DNA of 64,000 bases from CAIXSC01 sp046349915 (lineage in GTDB: Bacteria; Planctomycetota; Planctomycetia; Pirellulales; Pirellulaceae): positions 496,001-560,000 of the forward strand of contig JAXMBL010000004.1 of assembly GCA_046349915.1 (NCBI GenBank), in the 5' to 3' direction. Position 1 is the stretch's first letter, and every line of letters begins with the position of its first letter. The position numbers and the translations under genes were made by a program. Positions 32,205 through 41,957 of this stretch are shown here, piece after piece. Below the pieces are notes generated by a model, which made no database searches, was not told where the DNA came from, and saw nothing but the letters and a program-made list of their open reading frames with translations.

Positions 32205-35200
32205 ATGCCCATGTTCGATCCCAATTCCGATAATAGCCTCGCTCAAGCCCACCGTATCGATGCTTGGTGCGATGAGTTCGAGGCTTCTTGGCAGAAGGGC
32301 GAGCCACGAAGCCTGGAAGAGATACTCGACCAGGCGCTTCCGTCCGACCGCGATTCGTTGTTGCGAGAATTGTTGCCGATTGAACTACACCACCGTCGGC
32401 AGCGTGGGGAGTTGGTTGGCGCCGAGGAGTTCGCCCGGCGATTCCCCTGGTTCAATGCAGAATCCCTGGGGAGTGTCTTCGCATCGCTTACGGAAACACT
32501 AGACGTATTGGACTCGACCAAAGGCAGCTCATCGCCGCCGACGTCCGAAACGCCAGTCGTGCCGGGGTTTGAGATTCTGGGTGAACTCGGGCGTGGCGCC
32601 ATGGGAGTGGTCTATCAGGCCAGGCAAGTCAAGCTGGGCCGAATTGTTGCTCTGAAGATGATTTTGACAAGCGGCCCGGAGCAAGTACGTAGATTTCGTG
32701 CGGAAGCGGTAACGATCGCTCGCTTGCAGCACCCGAACATCGTGCAGATTTACGATGTGGGCGAGAATGGCCGGCACCCCTATCTTGCTCTAGAGCTTGT
32801 CGAAGGGGGAACGTTGGCTCAAAAAATCGCCGACGTGCCTCAGTCGCCCAGAGATGCCGCTCGACTGGTGGAAACCCTGGCCAGAGCCATCCATCAGGCT
32901 CATCGAGCGGGAATTGTGCATCGGGACTTGAAGCCCGCCAACGTGTTGCTCACTCGCGACCAAGAGCCGAAGATTACAGACTTCGGACTAGCGAAACAGT
33001 TGGCAGCGGATCATGCGGCAACCGCCAGCGGGATGTTGTTGGGCACACCACAGTACATGGCTCCCGAGCAGGCGAAGGGGCAGGCCTCGCGGATTGGACC
33101 GGCGGCCGACATCTATGCTCTGGGAGTCATCCTGTACGAGCTACTGACTGGGCGACCTCCGCTGCAGGCGTCGAATCTGCATCAGCTGTTGCGGGATATA
33201 TGCGAGCGCGAGCCGGTCACGCCGCGTAGCGTGAAACAGTCGGTGCCGATCGACCTCGAAACTGTCTGCATGAAATGTTTGCGCAAGTGTCCCACCGAGC
33301 GGTACACGACGGCGGCCGAGTTGGCCGACGATTTACAGCGATATTTATGCGACGAACCGATTCTGGCGCGGCCGATCAGCGGCTTGGCCAGGACGTGGCG
33401 TTGGTGCCGTCGTAATCCGTGGATCGCGGGCCCCTCGTTCGCTCTGGCGATGCTGTTGGTGACCGTGACCGTCGTGGCTGTCGTGGTAACTCGACGCTTC
33501 GAAGGCGTTTCCAAGTCAGCGGAACAGAATGAGATCGTCGCGAAGGAAGCGAGCACTCTTGCCAACCAGCGAGCGTTCGAAACTCGCCTGGAATTGGGAC
33601 GTTCGCTGGTCAATGAAGCTCGTATGCTCCGACGCAGTCAGCGTGTGGGGCAATTCGTCAATTCGATGGCCAAAGTGAAAGAGGCTCGCCAGGTCTTTCT
33701 CGAACTCGAAGCCAGGGGTCGGATGGTCGACCAGGAAGATTGGGACGAGTTGCGCGACGAAGCGGCCAGTGCTCTTCTGGTTCCCGATCTGCTCACGCAA
33801 CAACGCTGGCCTCGTAAGGGAGCAGAACTGCCTCGCTATGTGGCGACCGATGCCGTGCACGGACGCTATGTGAGTATTGCGGCAAACGCAACGCATGCCG
33901 AGATCTGTCGATTTGGCGACGACCAGCCGCTTGATCGCATCGCGGCGCCCAACGGGGCCTCCTTTCATTCGGCCGCCTTTTCCGACAACGGCGAACGATT
34001 GGCATTGACCTCCATTCCCGACCATCAACTGCATGTTTGGGATCTCAGCGGCTCGCCGAAACTTGTTCGCACCGTCCGCGCTCCGCACTTAGTCGGCTCG
34101 CTCACTCCCGATGGAAGCGTCGTGGTCACGGGAGTGGATACTACGACTACCTTGTTCCAACGCGTCAACGATGGGGCTAGCCTCGCCCAAACAAACCTGG
34201 GAATCCCACCCTTTGGCTTCCCCTGCCACCCATTTCGTCCGTGGGTGGCGTTGACGATGCATGACAAGTTGCGTCTGTTCGATTTTGCCGAGAACCGCAT
34301 GGTCTGGGAGGTTGGATACCTGCCTAGTATTCGCAATGTGGCTTGGAGTCATGACGGTCGACAGTTGCTAGCTTCCACCGATCGATCGATGTTGGCGTTT
34401 GATGGTGAAACAGGGATTCAACTGCTGCCGCCGATGTTGGTCGATGCCGCGGGAGTGCTGCCGATTCCAGCATCACAGGCAGACGTGTTCGCATCTACTG
34501 ATTGGTCTGGATCACTGCGGTTGTTCAGCGCTGGGACCGGACGGTCGCTCTTGAAATCCGAGTCGCGATTTTTCGATTACCCGCGATGCACCGGGTCTGA
34601 GAGCACGCTGTCGATGGCGTACGACCAAAATGACTTCCAGTTGTTGCGAATTCGCCAAGGACGAATGAAGGAATTCGGTTTGTATGCCACGCAACACTTG
34701 GCATTGAGTCACTCGGGACAACTACTTGCGGCCAGTCTTGAGCCGAATAAATGCAAGATTTTCCACTTGCCATCGGGCGCTCAGGTCCTCGATAACACGA
34801 GGTTCTGGGGCCACATGCCGTTGGGGTTTACTGCCGACGACCGCGGTTTGCTGCTCTACGGCCAAGGAACGTTGAGGGAAATCAAACTCGAACACGACTC
34901 TGAAACACCGACTCGATGGCAAATCGACGAGAGTTCCGTCAAGACCCATTATTATTCGTCGATGCGCGAGTCTTGGGGTATGGATCGGCAAGGGCGAGTT
35001 ATTGCGATACCGAAATACGGTCTTGGCGCTTCGATTCTGCATCTGCCCTCGAACCCATCCGAATCGATCCGCACCGTTAGCGCAGGACCGCAAAACGACG
35101 TTCGCTCCGCGGAGGTTAGTCCCGACGGACGATGGGTCGCTTTGGGAAGCCATGTCAATGGCAAGGTTACTGTACATTCAGCCGGCGACGGAACTCTGAT

Positions 35201-37223
35201 TGCCGAATTGCTCGACGAAGGGGGAAGTGCAGTTTTCAGCCCTGACGGCGCATGGTTAGCTGTTCGGCGTTTTACGGGGGGAGCGGTATTGTTTCAGGTT
35301 GAGAGCTGGAAGCGGCATGGTGATTTGCCCGGGTCCGGTATCGCGTTTACGCGTGATGGTAAGTTGTTGGTCGTGGACGATGGCCTAAGCCGATTGTCTC
35401 TAATCGACTCCATGTCGCTGCGCACGGTCGGTCGCTTGGAGATTCCAGATCAAGTGCGCGTTGTCGCGGTTGCATTCACGCCCGATGGCCGGGGCTTGAT
35501 TGCGCGGACCGAGGAAGCTGGTCGTTTGCTCTATGTCGACCTTTGTGGAGTTCGTCGCGATCTTCGCGAACTCGGACTCGATTGGAAGTGCGACGCCATT
35601 CCCTTCGAACCCGCTCCCATAGGGCCAACCCCCAAGATTGATGTTACGAATCTAGTCGACAGTCCGACAAGACGGAAGTCAACGAACTTCAACAGCGAAA
35701 CCCAAGTTCTCGCTCGCGATCGACGCTGGGAGTTGGTCGTGCCCAAGCTAGAAGACGCGTGTCTCGGTCGTCCAGCCAATTTCGATTCGTTCTTTCAATT
35801 GGCAATTCTGTACGCGTACCTCGACGACGAACCGTCATACGTCCGCGTGGCGAATCAAATGTTCCAGCACTTTGGGAGTTCGAAGGAGCCTTGGGTGCTA
35901 GAGCGATTGGCTCTCGTACTGGCCTTGAGCAAGAACGGCGAATTTTTGGGCCAATCGCCAGTCGAGCTGCCGCAAATCGTGCTGTATGAGAATCCGGTGA
36001 TCCGCGGCCACGGCATGCATCATTTAATCGCGGGCCTGGTCGAATGGAGAAGCGGCCAAAAGGCGAAAGCAAAGCGTCATCTTGCCGAGGCGGTGCGTGA
36101 TGCGGGCCCCAATCTCGACTTCAAAGTCATGGAGCACTTTGTCACGTCGCTCGTGGAACTCGCCGAGAACCGACGTGATCAGGCAATTGAAGAGTATGCT
36201 GCGGGAATCGATCTAATGTGGCATCAATCGCCTCATTCGCCTAGTCAGCTGTCGCCAACGTTATGGTACGAACGGCTTCTGACCGAGTGGATGTGCCGCC
36301 AGGTCGAGATCCAACTGTGGCAGAAGGAACGATCGCAAGACGAGCATGAAGTGTTCTTGCGTTCGCGTGTTTCCCCCGCTCCTCCGCCGGAACTTGTCTA
36401 TCCCGCGCCGAACAGCAAGCTCAAGGTGATCATGTCGCGAGAAGTCGCCTACAGTAGACGCATTCCATTTCAATGGAAGCCTGTGGAAGGAGCCGAGTCG
36501 TATCATTTCGCGTTTGAGCCCGAGAGCACCATAGCAGGACGTCAGGAAGCACGCTTTAATAAGGTCGATGTCGCGGGACCTCGGCTCGATTTATGCGATC
36601 CACCCTTTGGCGGTCAGAGTGGTGTTTGGAAGGTGCGAGCGAAAGTCGATGGGCGGTGGACGAATTGGAGCGAAGCGCGTAACCTAATGATGCCGCCGTC
36701 CTCCGGGCAAATCGCTGATCTAAAAACCGAATCGTTGGCGACCGCCGCGTGGAGCCCCGACGGCGCCCTGGGACTCGAATTGGTCGCGCCCGACGAAGGT
36801 GCATTCGAATTGCTGCTTGACGGTGGAATCCGTATTGTGCAGTCCAAAAGCAGGTATCTCTATTTTCGAGTGGCCGATACGTTCGCGTGGGAGTTGCCAG
36901 TGGACGAATCCGACGAGTTTTGGCTCGAAGTCTTTTTCCGACACACTTCCGCTACCATGGATCACCACGAGGCGATTCGCGTACAGTACGACTCGCACCC
37001 AATCTTGGTACGCCAAGATAACGCATATTCGACCTCGCCGAATGCGCAGTATCCGTTGATCCCCGAGTTCCGAAAATGCGTATTTGAACTGCCTCAAGCC
37101 CGATTCGCCAACCGTCAGCACGGTGAAGCCGATTTTCGAATCAGTGTGCCGGCAGGTATTCGATTGAACGTACAGAAGGTCACGCTCCATCGCTCGCCCG
37201 CGCGCGGAGCGGCCGTAAAGTAA
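32205..37223 (+). CDS. Giant transmembrane Ser/Thr kinase with beta-propeller-like, TPR-like and beta-sandwich regions
   Basis: The 1672 residues (ATG 32205, or ATG 32211 two codons later) begin with the same N-terminal helical region as the kinase at 19884 ('IDAWCDEFEASWQKGEPRSL', 'DSLLRELLPIELHHRRQRGE'). The kinase domain is at about 121-390 ('LGRGAMGVVYQARQ', 'VALKMILTSG', 'IVHRDLKPANVLLTRDQEPK', 'TDFGLAKQL', 'GTPQYMAPEQAKGQ'). A membrane helix lies near 405-430, then a coiled region. From about 540 to 1120 there are WD40-like strands ('AFSDNGERLALTSIPDHQLH', 'VSPDGRWVALGSHVNGKVTV'). Helical TPR-like repeats follow to about 1380, then an Fn3-like segment ('FQWKPVEGAESYHFAFEPES') and a beta-rich C-terminus. 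No sigma gene adjoins it. It lies between the decayed and intact copies of the 37.4-39.4 kb locus. Confidence 0.88.
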   Translation: MPMFDPNSDNSLAQAHRIDAWCDEFEASWQKGEPRSLEEILDQALPSDRDSLLRELLPIELHHRRQRGELVGAEEFARRFPWFNAESLGSVFASLTETLDVLDSTKGSSSPPTSETPVVPGFEILGELGRGAMGVVYQARQVKLGRIVALKMILTSGPEQVRRFRAEAVTIARLQHPNIVQIYDVGENGRHPYLALELVEGGTLAQKIADVPQSPRDAARLVETLARAIHQAHRAGIVHRDLKPANVLLTRDQEPKITDFGLAKQLAADHAATASGMLLGTPQYMAPEQAKGQASRIGPAADIYALGVILYELLTGRPPLQASNLHQLLRDICEREPVTPRSVKQSVPIDLETVCMKCLRKCPTERYTTAAELADDLQRYLCDEPILARPISGLARTWRWCRRNPWIAGPSFALAMLLVTVTVVAVVVTRRFEGVSKSAEQNEIVAKEASTLANQRAFETRLELGRSLVNEARMLRRSQRVGQFVNSMAKVKEARQVFLELEARGRMVDQEDWDELRDEAASALLVPDLLTQQRWPRKGAELPRYVATDAVHGRYVSIAANATHAEICRFGDDQPLDRIAAPNGASFHSAAFSDNGERLALTSIPDHQLHVWDLSGSPKLVRTVRAPHLVGSLTPDGSVVVTGVDTTTTLFQRVNDGASLAQTNLGIPPFGFPCHPFRPWVALTMHDKLRLFDFAENRMVWEVGYLPSIRNVAWSHDGRQLLASTDRSMLAFDGETGIQLLPPMLVDAAGVLPIPASQADVFASTDWSGSLRLFSAGTGRSLLKSESRFFDYPRCTGSESTLSMAYDQNDFQLLRIRQGRMKEFGLYATQHLALSHSGQLLAASLEPNKCKIFHLPSGAQVLDNTRFWGHMPLGFTADDRGLLLYGQGTLREIKLEHDSETPTRWQIDESSVKTHYYSSMRESWGMDRQGRVIAIPKYGLGASILHLPSNPSESIRTVSAGPQNDVRSAEVSPDGRWVALGSHVNGKVTVHSAGDGTLIAELLDEGGSAVFSPDGAWLAVRRFTGGAVLFQVESWKRHGDLPGSGIAFTRDGKLLVVDDGLSRLSLIDSMSLRTVGRLEIPDQVRVVAVAFTPDGRGLIARTEEAGRLLYVDLCGVRRDLRELGLDWKCDAIPFEPAPIGPTPKIDVTNLVDSPTRRKSTNFNSETQVLARDRRWELVVPKLEDACLGRPANFDSFFQLAILYAYLDDEPSYVRVANQMFQHFGSSKEPWVLERLALVLALSKNGEFLGQSPVELPQIVLYENPVIRGHGMHHLIAGLVEWRSGQKAKAKRHLAEAVRDAGPNLDFKVMEHFVTSLVELAENRRDQAIEEYAAGIDLMWHQSPHSPSQLSPTLWYERLLTEWMCRQVEIQLWQKERSQDEHEVFLRSRVSPAPPPELVYPAPNSKLKVIMSREVAYSRRIPFQWKPVEGAESYHFAFEPESTIAGRQEARFNKVDVAGPRLDLCDPPFGGQSGVWKVRAKVDGRWTNWSEARNLMMPPSSGQIADLKTESLATAAWSPDGALGLELVAPDEGAFELLLDGGIRIVQSKSRYLYFRVADTFAWELPVDESDEFWLEVFFRHTSATMDHHEAIRVQYDSHPILVRQDNAYSTSPNAQYPLIPEFRKCVFELPQARFANRQHGEADFRISVPAGIRLNVQKVTLHRSPARGAAVK

Positions 37224-37435
37224 GGATGTGGCGCGCGAAGAGTCGTTAAGGCAAATAGCCTCCGAAGAACCGCGGAAGCCCATGCGCTGAACTCACTTTG
37301 TGGGGCAGTTATGAATCCGCTTTGAACACAAATGTGCTTCACCATGCTGTGAATCGTCGGTAACTCAAAAGGTCTAGTTTGTGATGACGTGCCGAAGAAG
37401 TACGTAAGACCTTCGAAATGCGATGTACAATCGGG

Positions 37436-38083
37436 CTAGGAGAACAAACCGCGAATTCGGGGTTTGGTTCCTGCTAACTCAAAGAAGGCGATCAGTAGTT
37501 TCTGCGAGTCACTGGTCCAACCACAGGCGACTCGTTCTCCCGCTCTTTCCAAGATGATGACAGGCGTCTTGGGAAAGTGAAGATTCGACAGCATCGAGTC
37601 GTGCTGGGGAGTTCCCGTGGACCAGCGTACTTGCTCCAGCGGCCAAACCTGGACGATTGGCGTAGGTCGCCCCAACGGTATCTTACGACGGATCTCGACT
37701 GTCCCGTTCACGATGGTGATCGAGGGAAGAGCGGCCCCGGCTGCCCAGATATTGGGGAACACCTGGATCGCAAACACGAGTAGTCCCAGGGTGATGGTCA
37801 CGAGCAAGACGAAGAGAGAATTCAATAATCCTATTGACGAATAAAGGAAAACAGCAGCCAGCACTCCGACGCCGACGCCAAACTTGAGGGAGAAGAAAAG
37901 GTGACGCCGCACGAGCTGTTTTTTGGGAAAGGGGACCTCTTCCTGAAAGCTCGGGTGATCGACCGCGTATAGAAAAAGCTCGGGCGAGACGGCTTCAACA
38001 CAGGAGCGGCAGTAAGTGCGATTGTCCCAAAGGACGATCGAGTCCGATGGGGTGGTCGGCTGTTGACACTTACCGCAATGCAT
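37436..38083 (-). CDS. Zinc-ribbon membrane protein
   Basis: The 215-residue protein starts with two CxxC knuckles ('CGKCQQPTTPSDSIVLWDNR', then 'CRSC', C3/C6 and C25/C28), probably one zinc. Two adjacent hydrophobic segments lie at about 65-88 and 89-112. The remainder is a beta-rich domain ('SITIVNGTVEIRRKIPLG', 'LEQVRWSTGTPQHDSMLSNL') similar to a bacterial PH-like fold. It is divergently placed to the DUF1559 gene at 38339. A second, deleted copy of both genes is at 31780-32030, so the pair has been duplicated as a unit. Function unknown. Confidence 0.82.
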   Translation of the reverse strand: MHCGKCQQPTTPSDSIVLWDNRTYCRSCVEAVSPELFLYAVDHPSFQEEVPFPKKQLVRRHLFFSLKFGVGVGVLAAVFLYSSIGLLNSLFVLLVTITLGLLVFAIQVFPNIWAAGAALPSITIVNGTVEIRRKIPLGRPTPIVQVWPLEQVRWSTGTPQHDSMLSNLHFPKTPVIILERAGERVACGWTSDSQKLLIAFFELAGTKPRIRGLFS

Positions 38084-38338
38084 GGAGGCCCTTTCTTTGA
38101 GGTTTGCACGGTCACCATGAGTGAGGCTTTACGTTGGGCCGTTTCGAACGTCTCGGCTGTCCCTGGGCCAATGCTCAGCGAGCCAAATCTCGGCTGCAAG
38201 CGAGATTACAAATAAGTTAACAAGCCGGCCGCTCGTTGACGCTCCAGGGGCGGATCTGTACTGTCAGTTGATACTGAGTCTCACATTCATTGCATCCTGC
38301 CGACTGACGAGAAATCCCGCCTAAGGTGCTTTCAATCC

Positions 38339-39358
38339 ATGAGATACGCCAATTCATCCCGCCGTGCCTTTACGCTGGTCGAACTGTTGGTCGTCATCGC
38401 AATCATCGGCATTCTGGTGGCGCTGTTGCTGCCAGCCATCCAGGCTGCTCGCGAGGCGGGACGTCGGGCGTCCTGCTCGAATAACTTGCGACAGGTCGTG
38501 CTGGCCACGCACAACTACATGGATACTCTCCGAGCCGTGCCGCCCTTCTCTTGCCTTCCACCCGCCGGTCAGTCGGGCGCTGTGTGGTCACTGCAAGCTC
38601 GTCTGCTCCCTTACATGGAACAGCAAAACCTGCAGGACTTGATCGACTTTCGGTTCTCCTATTCAGACGTCGTCAACGCACCCAAGCACGCCGATGTCAC
38701 TCGCATGAAGATCTCGGCCTACGTCTGTCCCAGTGAAATTCGAGCCGTGCCGCGTCCTCCCTCCACACCGACCGGAGTGACGCACTTTCCTCTCTCGTAC
38801 GCCGCCAACCTGGGCAACTGGCAGGTCTACGATCCCGTGACGGGGCAATTGGGCAACGGGGCCTTCGTCTACAATCAACCACTGCATGATGGTTCGTACA
38901 CCGATGGAATGAGCAATACGTTGGCATTCGCCGAAGTGAAGGCGTATCAGCCGAACATCAAGCCCAACTCGCCGGCTGCTTTCAACGTTCCTCTCCCCAA
39001 TGATGCGACCGCTGTCGCGGCGTACGCTGGTTCGGCGACCGTCAGCGGGAATGGGCATACCGAGTGGGTCGATGGGAAAGTACATGAAACGGGCATGACG
39101 ACGGCATTGACCCCGAATACCAAAGTTCCGTTGGTCGTCAGTGGCGTCACCTACGACATCGATCTGATTTCAAAAGCGGAGAATTCGAGCAACACGGCGC
39201 CCACGTACGCCGCGGTTACCGCTCGCAGCTATCACCCCGGGATCGTGATGACCACGTTTATGGATGGTTCGGTGCGTCGAGTGGCAAATACGATCGACTT
39301 GCAGACCTGGCGTGCCATGGGTTCACGAGACGGCGGAGAAGTGATTCGCGAGCAGTAG
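38339..39358 (+). CDS. DUF1559 protein with type IV prepilin N-terminus
   Basis: The 339-residue protein has the prepilin signal 'RRAFTLVELLVVIAIIGILV' and the family block 'AREAGRRASCSNNLRQVVLA'. It ends 'ARSYHPGIVMTTFMDGSVRR' and 'LQTWRAMGSRDGGEVI', the canonical DUF1559 ending with H-P-G and D-G-S-V. It should be exported and processed like a pseudopilin and become a surface component. The divergent neighbour is the zinc-ribbon membrane protein; the roughly 255-base gap holds both promoters. Confidence 0.92.
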   Translation: MRYANSSRRAFTLVELLVVIAIIGILVALLLPAIQAAREAGRRASCSNNLRQVVLATHNYMDTLRAVPPFSCLPPAGQSGAVWSLQARLLPYMEQQNLQDLIDFRFSYSDVVNAPKHADVTRMKISAYVCPSEIRAVPRPPSTPTGVTHFPLSYAANLGNWQVYDPVTGQLGNGAFVYNQPLHDGSYTDGMSNTLAFAEVKAYQPNIKPNSPAAFNVPLPNDATAVAAYAGSATVSGNGHTEWVDGKVHETGMTTALTPNTKVPLVVSGVTYDIDLISKAENSSNTAPTYAAVTARSYHPGIVMTTFMDGSVRRVANTIDLQTWRAMGSRDGGEVIREQ

Positions 39359-39369
39359 TGGAGTCCGTC

Positions 39370-39424
39370 CTCATCAGTGTCGTCGGTGCGATCCGTGGTT
39401 AACCGACTTACGTGTCTGACGGCC
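39370..39424. repeat. Dispersed repeat 'CATCAGTGTCGTCGGTGCGA', diverged copy c
   Basis: Matches 28638-28705 in the same orientation with more differences (GATCCGTGGTTAACCGACTT against TATCCGTGGTCGACCGACTT). It begins about 10 bases after the DUF1559 stop. Confidence 0.7.
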
Positions 39425-39650
39425 GGGAGCTCGGCGAATCAGAAGTCGTCCCTTGAGGCAAAGACGAGGATTTCCGAAACGAAGGTGATTCATCTCCGAT
39501 CATTACCCTCGTGTAACCCGTACTTTCGCTGTTTTCCGCAAGCCTCCCCCGAGGAAAACCGGATACCGAGAGTGGAAACGCGGTACAGGGGACACGTTCT
39601 TTGTCTGAGATGGCTTGATGTTGTCCCCTCTTCACGAGGGTGCGATATCG

Positions 39651-40907
39651 ATGTCGCTTTATGTGGGTTGCGCAGTCTGCGCGGGGGTGATGGGCGTTGC
39701 CTTGATGCAGGCCGTATTCGCGGCGGCGTATGTTCGGCAGCTGTGTTCACGACCACAAAAGACGTCGCGAACGCGATATCCGAAGGCTGCCGTGGTGCTG
39801 TCCGTGCGCGGGCCCGATCCGTTTCTCGACGCGAACATGGCGTCGCTGCTTGATCAAGACTATCCCGACTTTCGGGTCTTCATCATTGTCGACAGCGAGT
39901 ACGACGCGGCGTGGCCTTTCGTCAAGCGTGTGCGCGACCTTGCACCCGATCAAGTGGAGACACTCGTCTTGCAGAAGCCGCTTCACACATGCAGTCTGAA
40001 GTGCAGTTCCGTGGCCGAGGCGGTCGAGCAGCTAGACGATTCGTTCGAAGTAGTGGCTTTTCTGGACGGTGACGCGCCACCTTACCGAAATTGGCTGCGC
40101 GACTTGGTGGAACCTTTGGATGATCCCGCCGTAGGCGTGACCACGGGCAATCGTTGGTACACGCCTTCGCAGATCGGCTGGGGGACCATGGTCCGCTATT
40201 TCTGGAATGCCGGGGCTGTCGTGCAAGTGTGGCTGAATGACATTACCTGGGCCGGCAGCATGGCCTTGCGACGAGATGTCATCCTCAAGGCAGGGCTGAT
40301 TGCCGCGTGGCGAAAGTCGTTCGTGGATGACGCGGCCGTGGTCGCTCAAATGCGCGAATTCGGCTACCAGACGCGATTCGTACCCACGGCGATCATGGCC
40401 AATCGCGAGAACATCGCGCTCGAAAAGTTCATTCCTTGGGCCGAACGACAGATGATCGCCGCTCGTTCCTCGGGATCGGGGTGGTCCCTCGTGCTGTCGC
40501 ATGCGGCTGGTGTGGCCTTTAGCCTATTGGCTCCCCTGGCTGTGCTTGCGGCGGGACTCGTGCTGGATGAATGGCAATTGGTTCCGCTGGCGCTTGGGGC
40601 GATGGCGGCTTATTGGGGCGGCGCGATCCTCTCGACGCTCGCCATCGAAGTCTCCATGCAACGTATATTTCGCCGTAACGAAGTTCCCTCGCCCTGGTTG
40701 AATACTCGCGCTGCCCTCTGGATTATTCCAGGTATTGTCGCCACTCACTTCGTTTACTTGCGTTTACTGATTGGCGCGTGCCTCCGTAATCGCGTATCGT
40801 GGCGAGGAGTCGAATACGAGTTGCAAGGCATCAGTGGCGTTCGCCTGCTCGATTATCGACCGTATCAAATGGCTGGCGAGGATGCGTGGACGGAGTCGGT
40901 CGTTTGA
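39651..40907 (+). CDS. Membrane GT2-family glycosyltransferase (ceramide glucosyltransferase-like)
   Basis: I prefer the ATG at 39651 because the chain then opens with a membrane helix, as in the paralogue at 52572; ATG 39618 is possible. The 418 residues show a GT-A fold with 'AAVVLSVRGPDPFLDANMAS', 'LLDQDYPDFRVFIIVDSEYD', the D-x-D-like 'VVAFLDGDAPPYRNWLRDL', 'TTGNRWYTP' and 'ERQMIAARSSG'. Three to four helices follow and the tail ends 'SWRGVEYELQGISGVRLLDY'. Such enzymes transfer a sugar from a nucleotide donor to a membrane lipid. It precedes a methyltransferase by 66 bases and the PKS lies convergently beyond it, so it is likely a tailoring enzyme for the PKS lipid. Confidence 0.85.
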   Translation: MSLYVGCAVCAGVMGVALMQAVFAAAYVRQLCSRPQKTSRTRYPKAAVVLSVRGPDPFLDANMASLLDQDYPDFRVFIIVDSEYDAAWPFVKRVRDLAPDQVETLVLQKPLHTCSLKCSSVAEAVEQLDDSFEVVAFLDGDAPPYRNWLRDLVEPLDDPAVGVTTGNRWYTPSQIGWGTMVRYFWNAGAVVQVWLNDITWAGSMALRRDVILKAGLIAAWRKSFVDDAAVVAQMREFGYQTRFVPTAIMANRENIALEKFIPWAERQMIAARSSGSGWSLVLSHAAGVAFSLLAPLAVLAAGLVLDEWQLVPLALGAMAAYWGGAILSTLAIEVSMQRIFRRNEVPSPWLNTRAALWIIPGIVATHFVYLRLLIGACLRNRVSWRGVEYELQGISGVRLLDYRPYQMAGEDAWTESVV

Positions 40908-40973
40908 GCGTTCGCGCGCGGCGTATCTTGGGAATGAGAAAAGCAGATCCATGACTTCAAAGTTGTTGGCGCC

Positions 40974-41939
40974 ATGACCTCACTGAACGGCCTCGCCGAT
41001 TCTGTGTCTGAACCGTTCAGCGGCTTCTACGGCGATGCCGAAAAACTCGTGCAAATCGTCTCGGAGGTGACGGGACTTTCTCCAACCGAGACGACTCAGC
41101 GTCTGCTCACGGAGTATCGTAATCTGGGAACCAGCGTTTGGCGGGAACTGCAAGAACGGCGCATTACGCCGTACCAGTGGACCGATGAGCTAACCGATTT
41201 CTACGCGTCGACCAATGCGTTTGTCTTTGAATCGATTGTGTGGAATCGCTGTTCGCTCAAGCAGGGGATGCGGTGCTGGATCGCCGACTTTTTGAAACGG
41301 CAATTCTCGAGGCCGCTCCGTGTCTTGGTGTTCGGGGACGGTCTAGGGTTTGATAGCGCGTTTCTGGCTTTGGCGGGTCATCAAGTCAGTTACTTCGAGG
41401 TGTCTCGGAAGGCCGTTCAGTTCGCTCAGCAGTTGTTCGCTGCCACGAAATGCGATGTCGAGATGTTGACCGACGTGTCGCAAATTCGCGAGCAGATGTT
41501 CGACGTCGTTGTCTGTCTCGACGTGATGGAACATGTGCCAGACCCTCCAGGGACCGTGGAGTTGTTGGTCGCGGCATTGACGCCCCACGGACAACTAATC
41601 GTGCACTCGCCGTTCTGGTACTTGTCGCCCAAAGTGGGAACGCACTTGGCCGCCAATCGCCGATTCAGCGGCGACGTTCGCCGACTGTACAAGCCTTATG
41701 GGCTCACACCCGTCGATAGTCGTTGGTTTTGGGATCCATTAGCGCTGGCTCGAATAACCACCGATCCTCAACCGAAACTCTCGACGCGACTACGGCTTGG
41801 AATCGGCAGTTGGTTGTTGTCCGTTGGGCGGCTCTGGTCGTGGCCGCATGTGATGATCGTCGAACGCATGTTGACTAACGGCACGAAGGAATGGCCGGCG
41901 CTGGAACGGTTGGCGAACGAGCCGGCTGCCCTGAGTTAA
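40974..41939 (+). CDS. Class I SAM-dependent methyltransferase
   Basis: The 321-residue protein has a Rossmann methyltransferase core. Motif I is 'LRVLVFGDGLGFDSAFLALA' at about residues 115-134. 'QVSYFEVSRKAV' is the acidic strand end, 'FDVVVCLDVMEHVPDP' is motif II/post II, and 'LTPHGQLIVHSPFW' is motif III. The N-terminal 100 residues are helical and may form a lid. It follows the GT2 gene on the same strand and meets the PKS gene tail to tail. O-methylation of the lipid or its sugar is plausible but not shown. Confidence 0.85.
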   Translation: MTSLNGLADSVSEPFSGFYGDAEKLVQIVSEVTGLSPTETTQRLLTEYRNLGTSVWRELQERRITPYQWTDELTDFYASTNAFVFESIVWNRCSLKQGMRCWIADFLKRQFSRPLRVLVFGDGLGFDSAFLALAGHQVSYFEVSRKAVQFAQQLFAATKCDVEMLTDVSQIREQMFDVVVCLDVMEHVPDPPGTVELLVAALTPHGQLIVHSPFWYLSPKVGTHLAANRRFSGDVRRLYKPYGLTPVDSRWFWDPLALARITTDPQPKLSTRLRLGIGSWLLSVGRLWSWPHVMIVERMLTNGTKEWPALERLANEPAALS

Positions 41940-41956
41940 CGGATCAGGCGATCCGT
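41939..41956. terminator. Small hairpin between convergent genes
   Basis: ACGGATC (41939-41945) pairs with GATCCGT (41950-41956) around a four-base loop, only two bases before the PKS stop codon. The following CCTATTT is a weak T-run, so a bidirectional terminator is possible but uncertain. Confidence 0.3.
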
Positions 41957-41957
41957 C

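Noticed and set aside
32205..37223. Sigma factor partner for the giant kinase
   Set aside because: No sigma gene adjoins; the nearest one at 30458 is on the other strand and belongs with the kinase at 28940.
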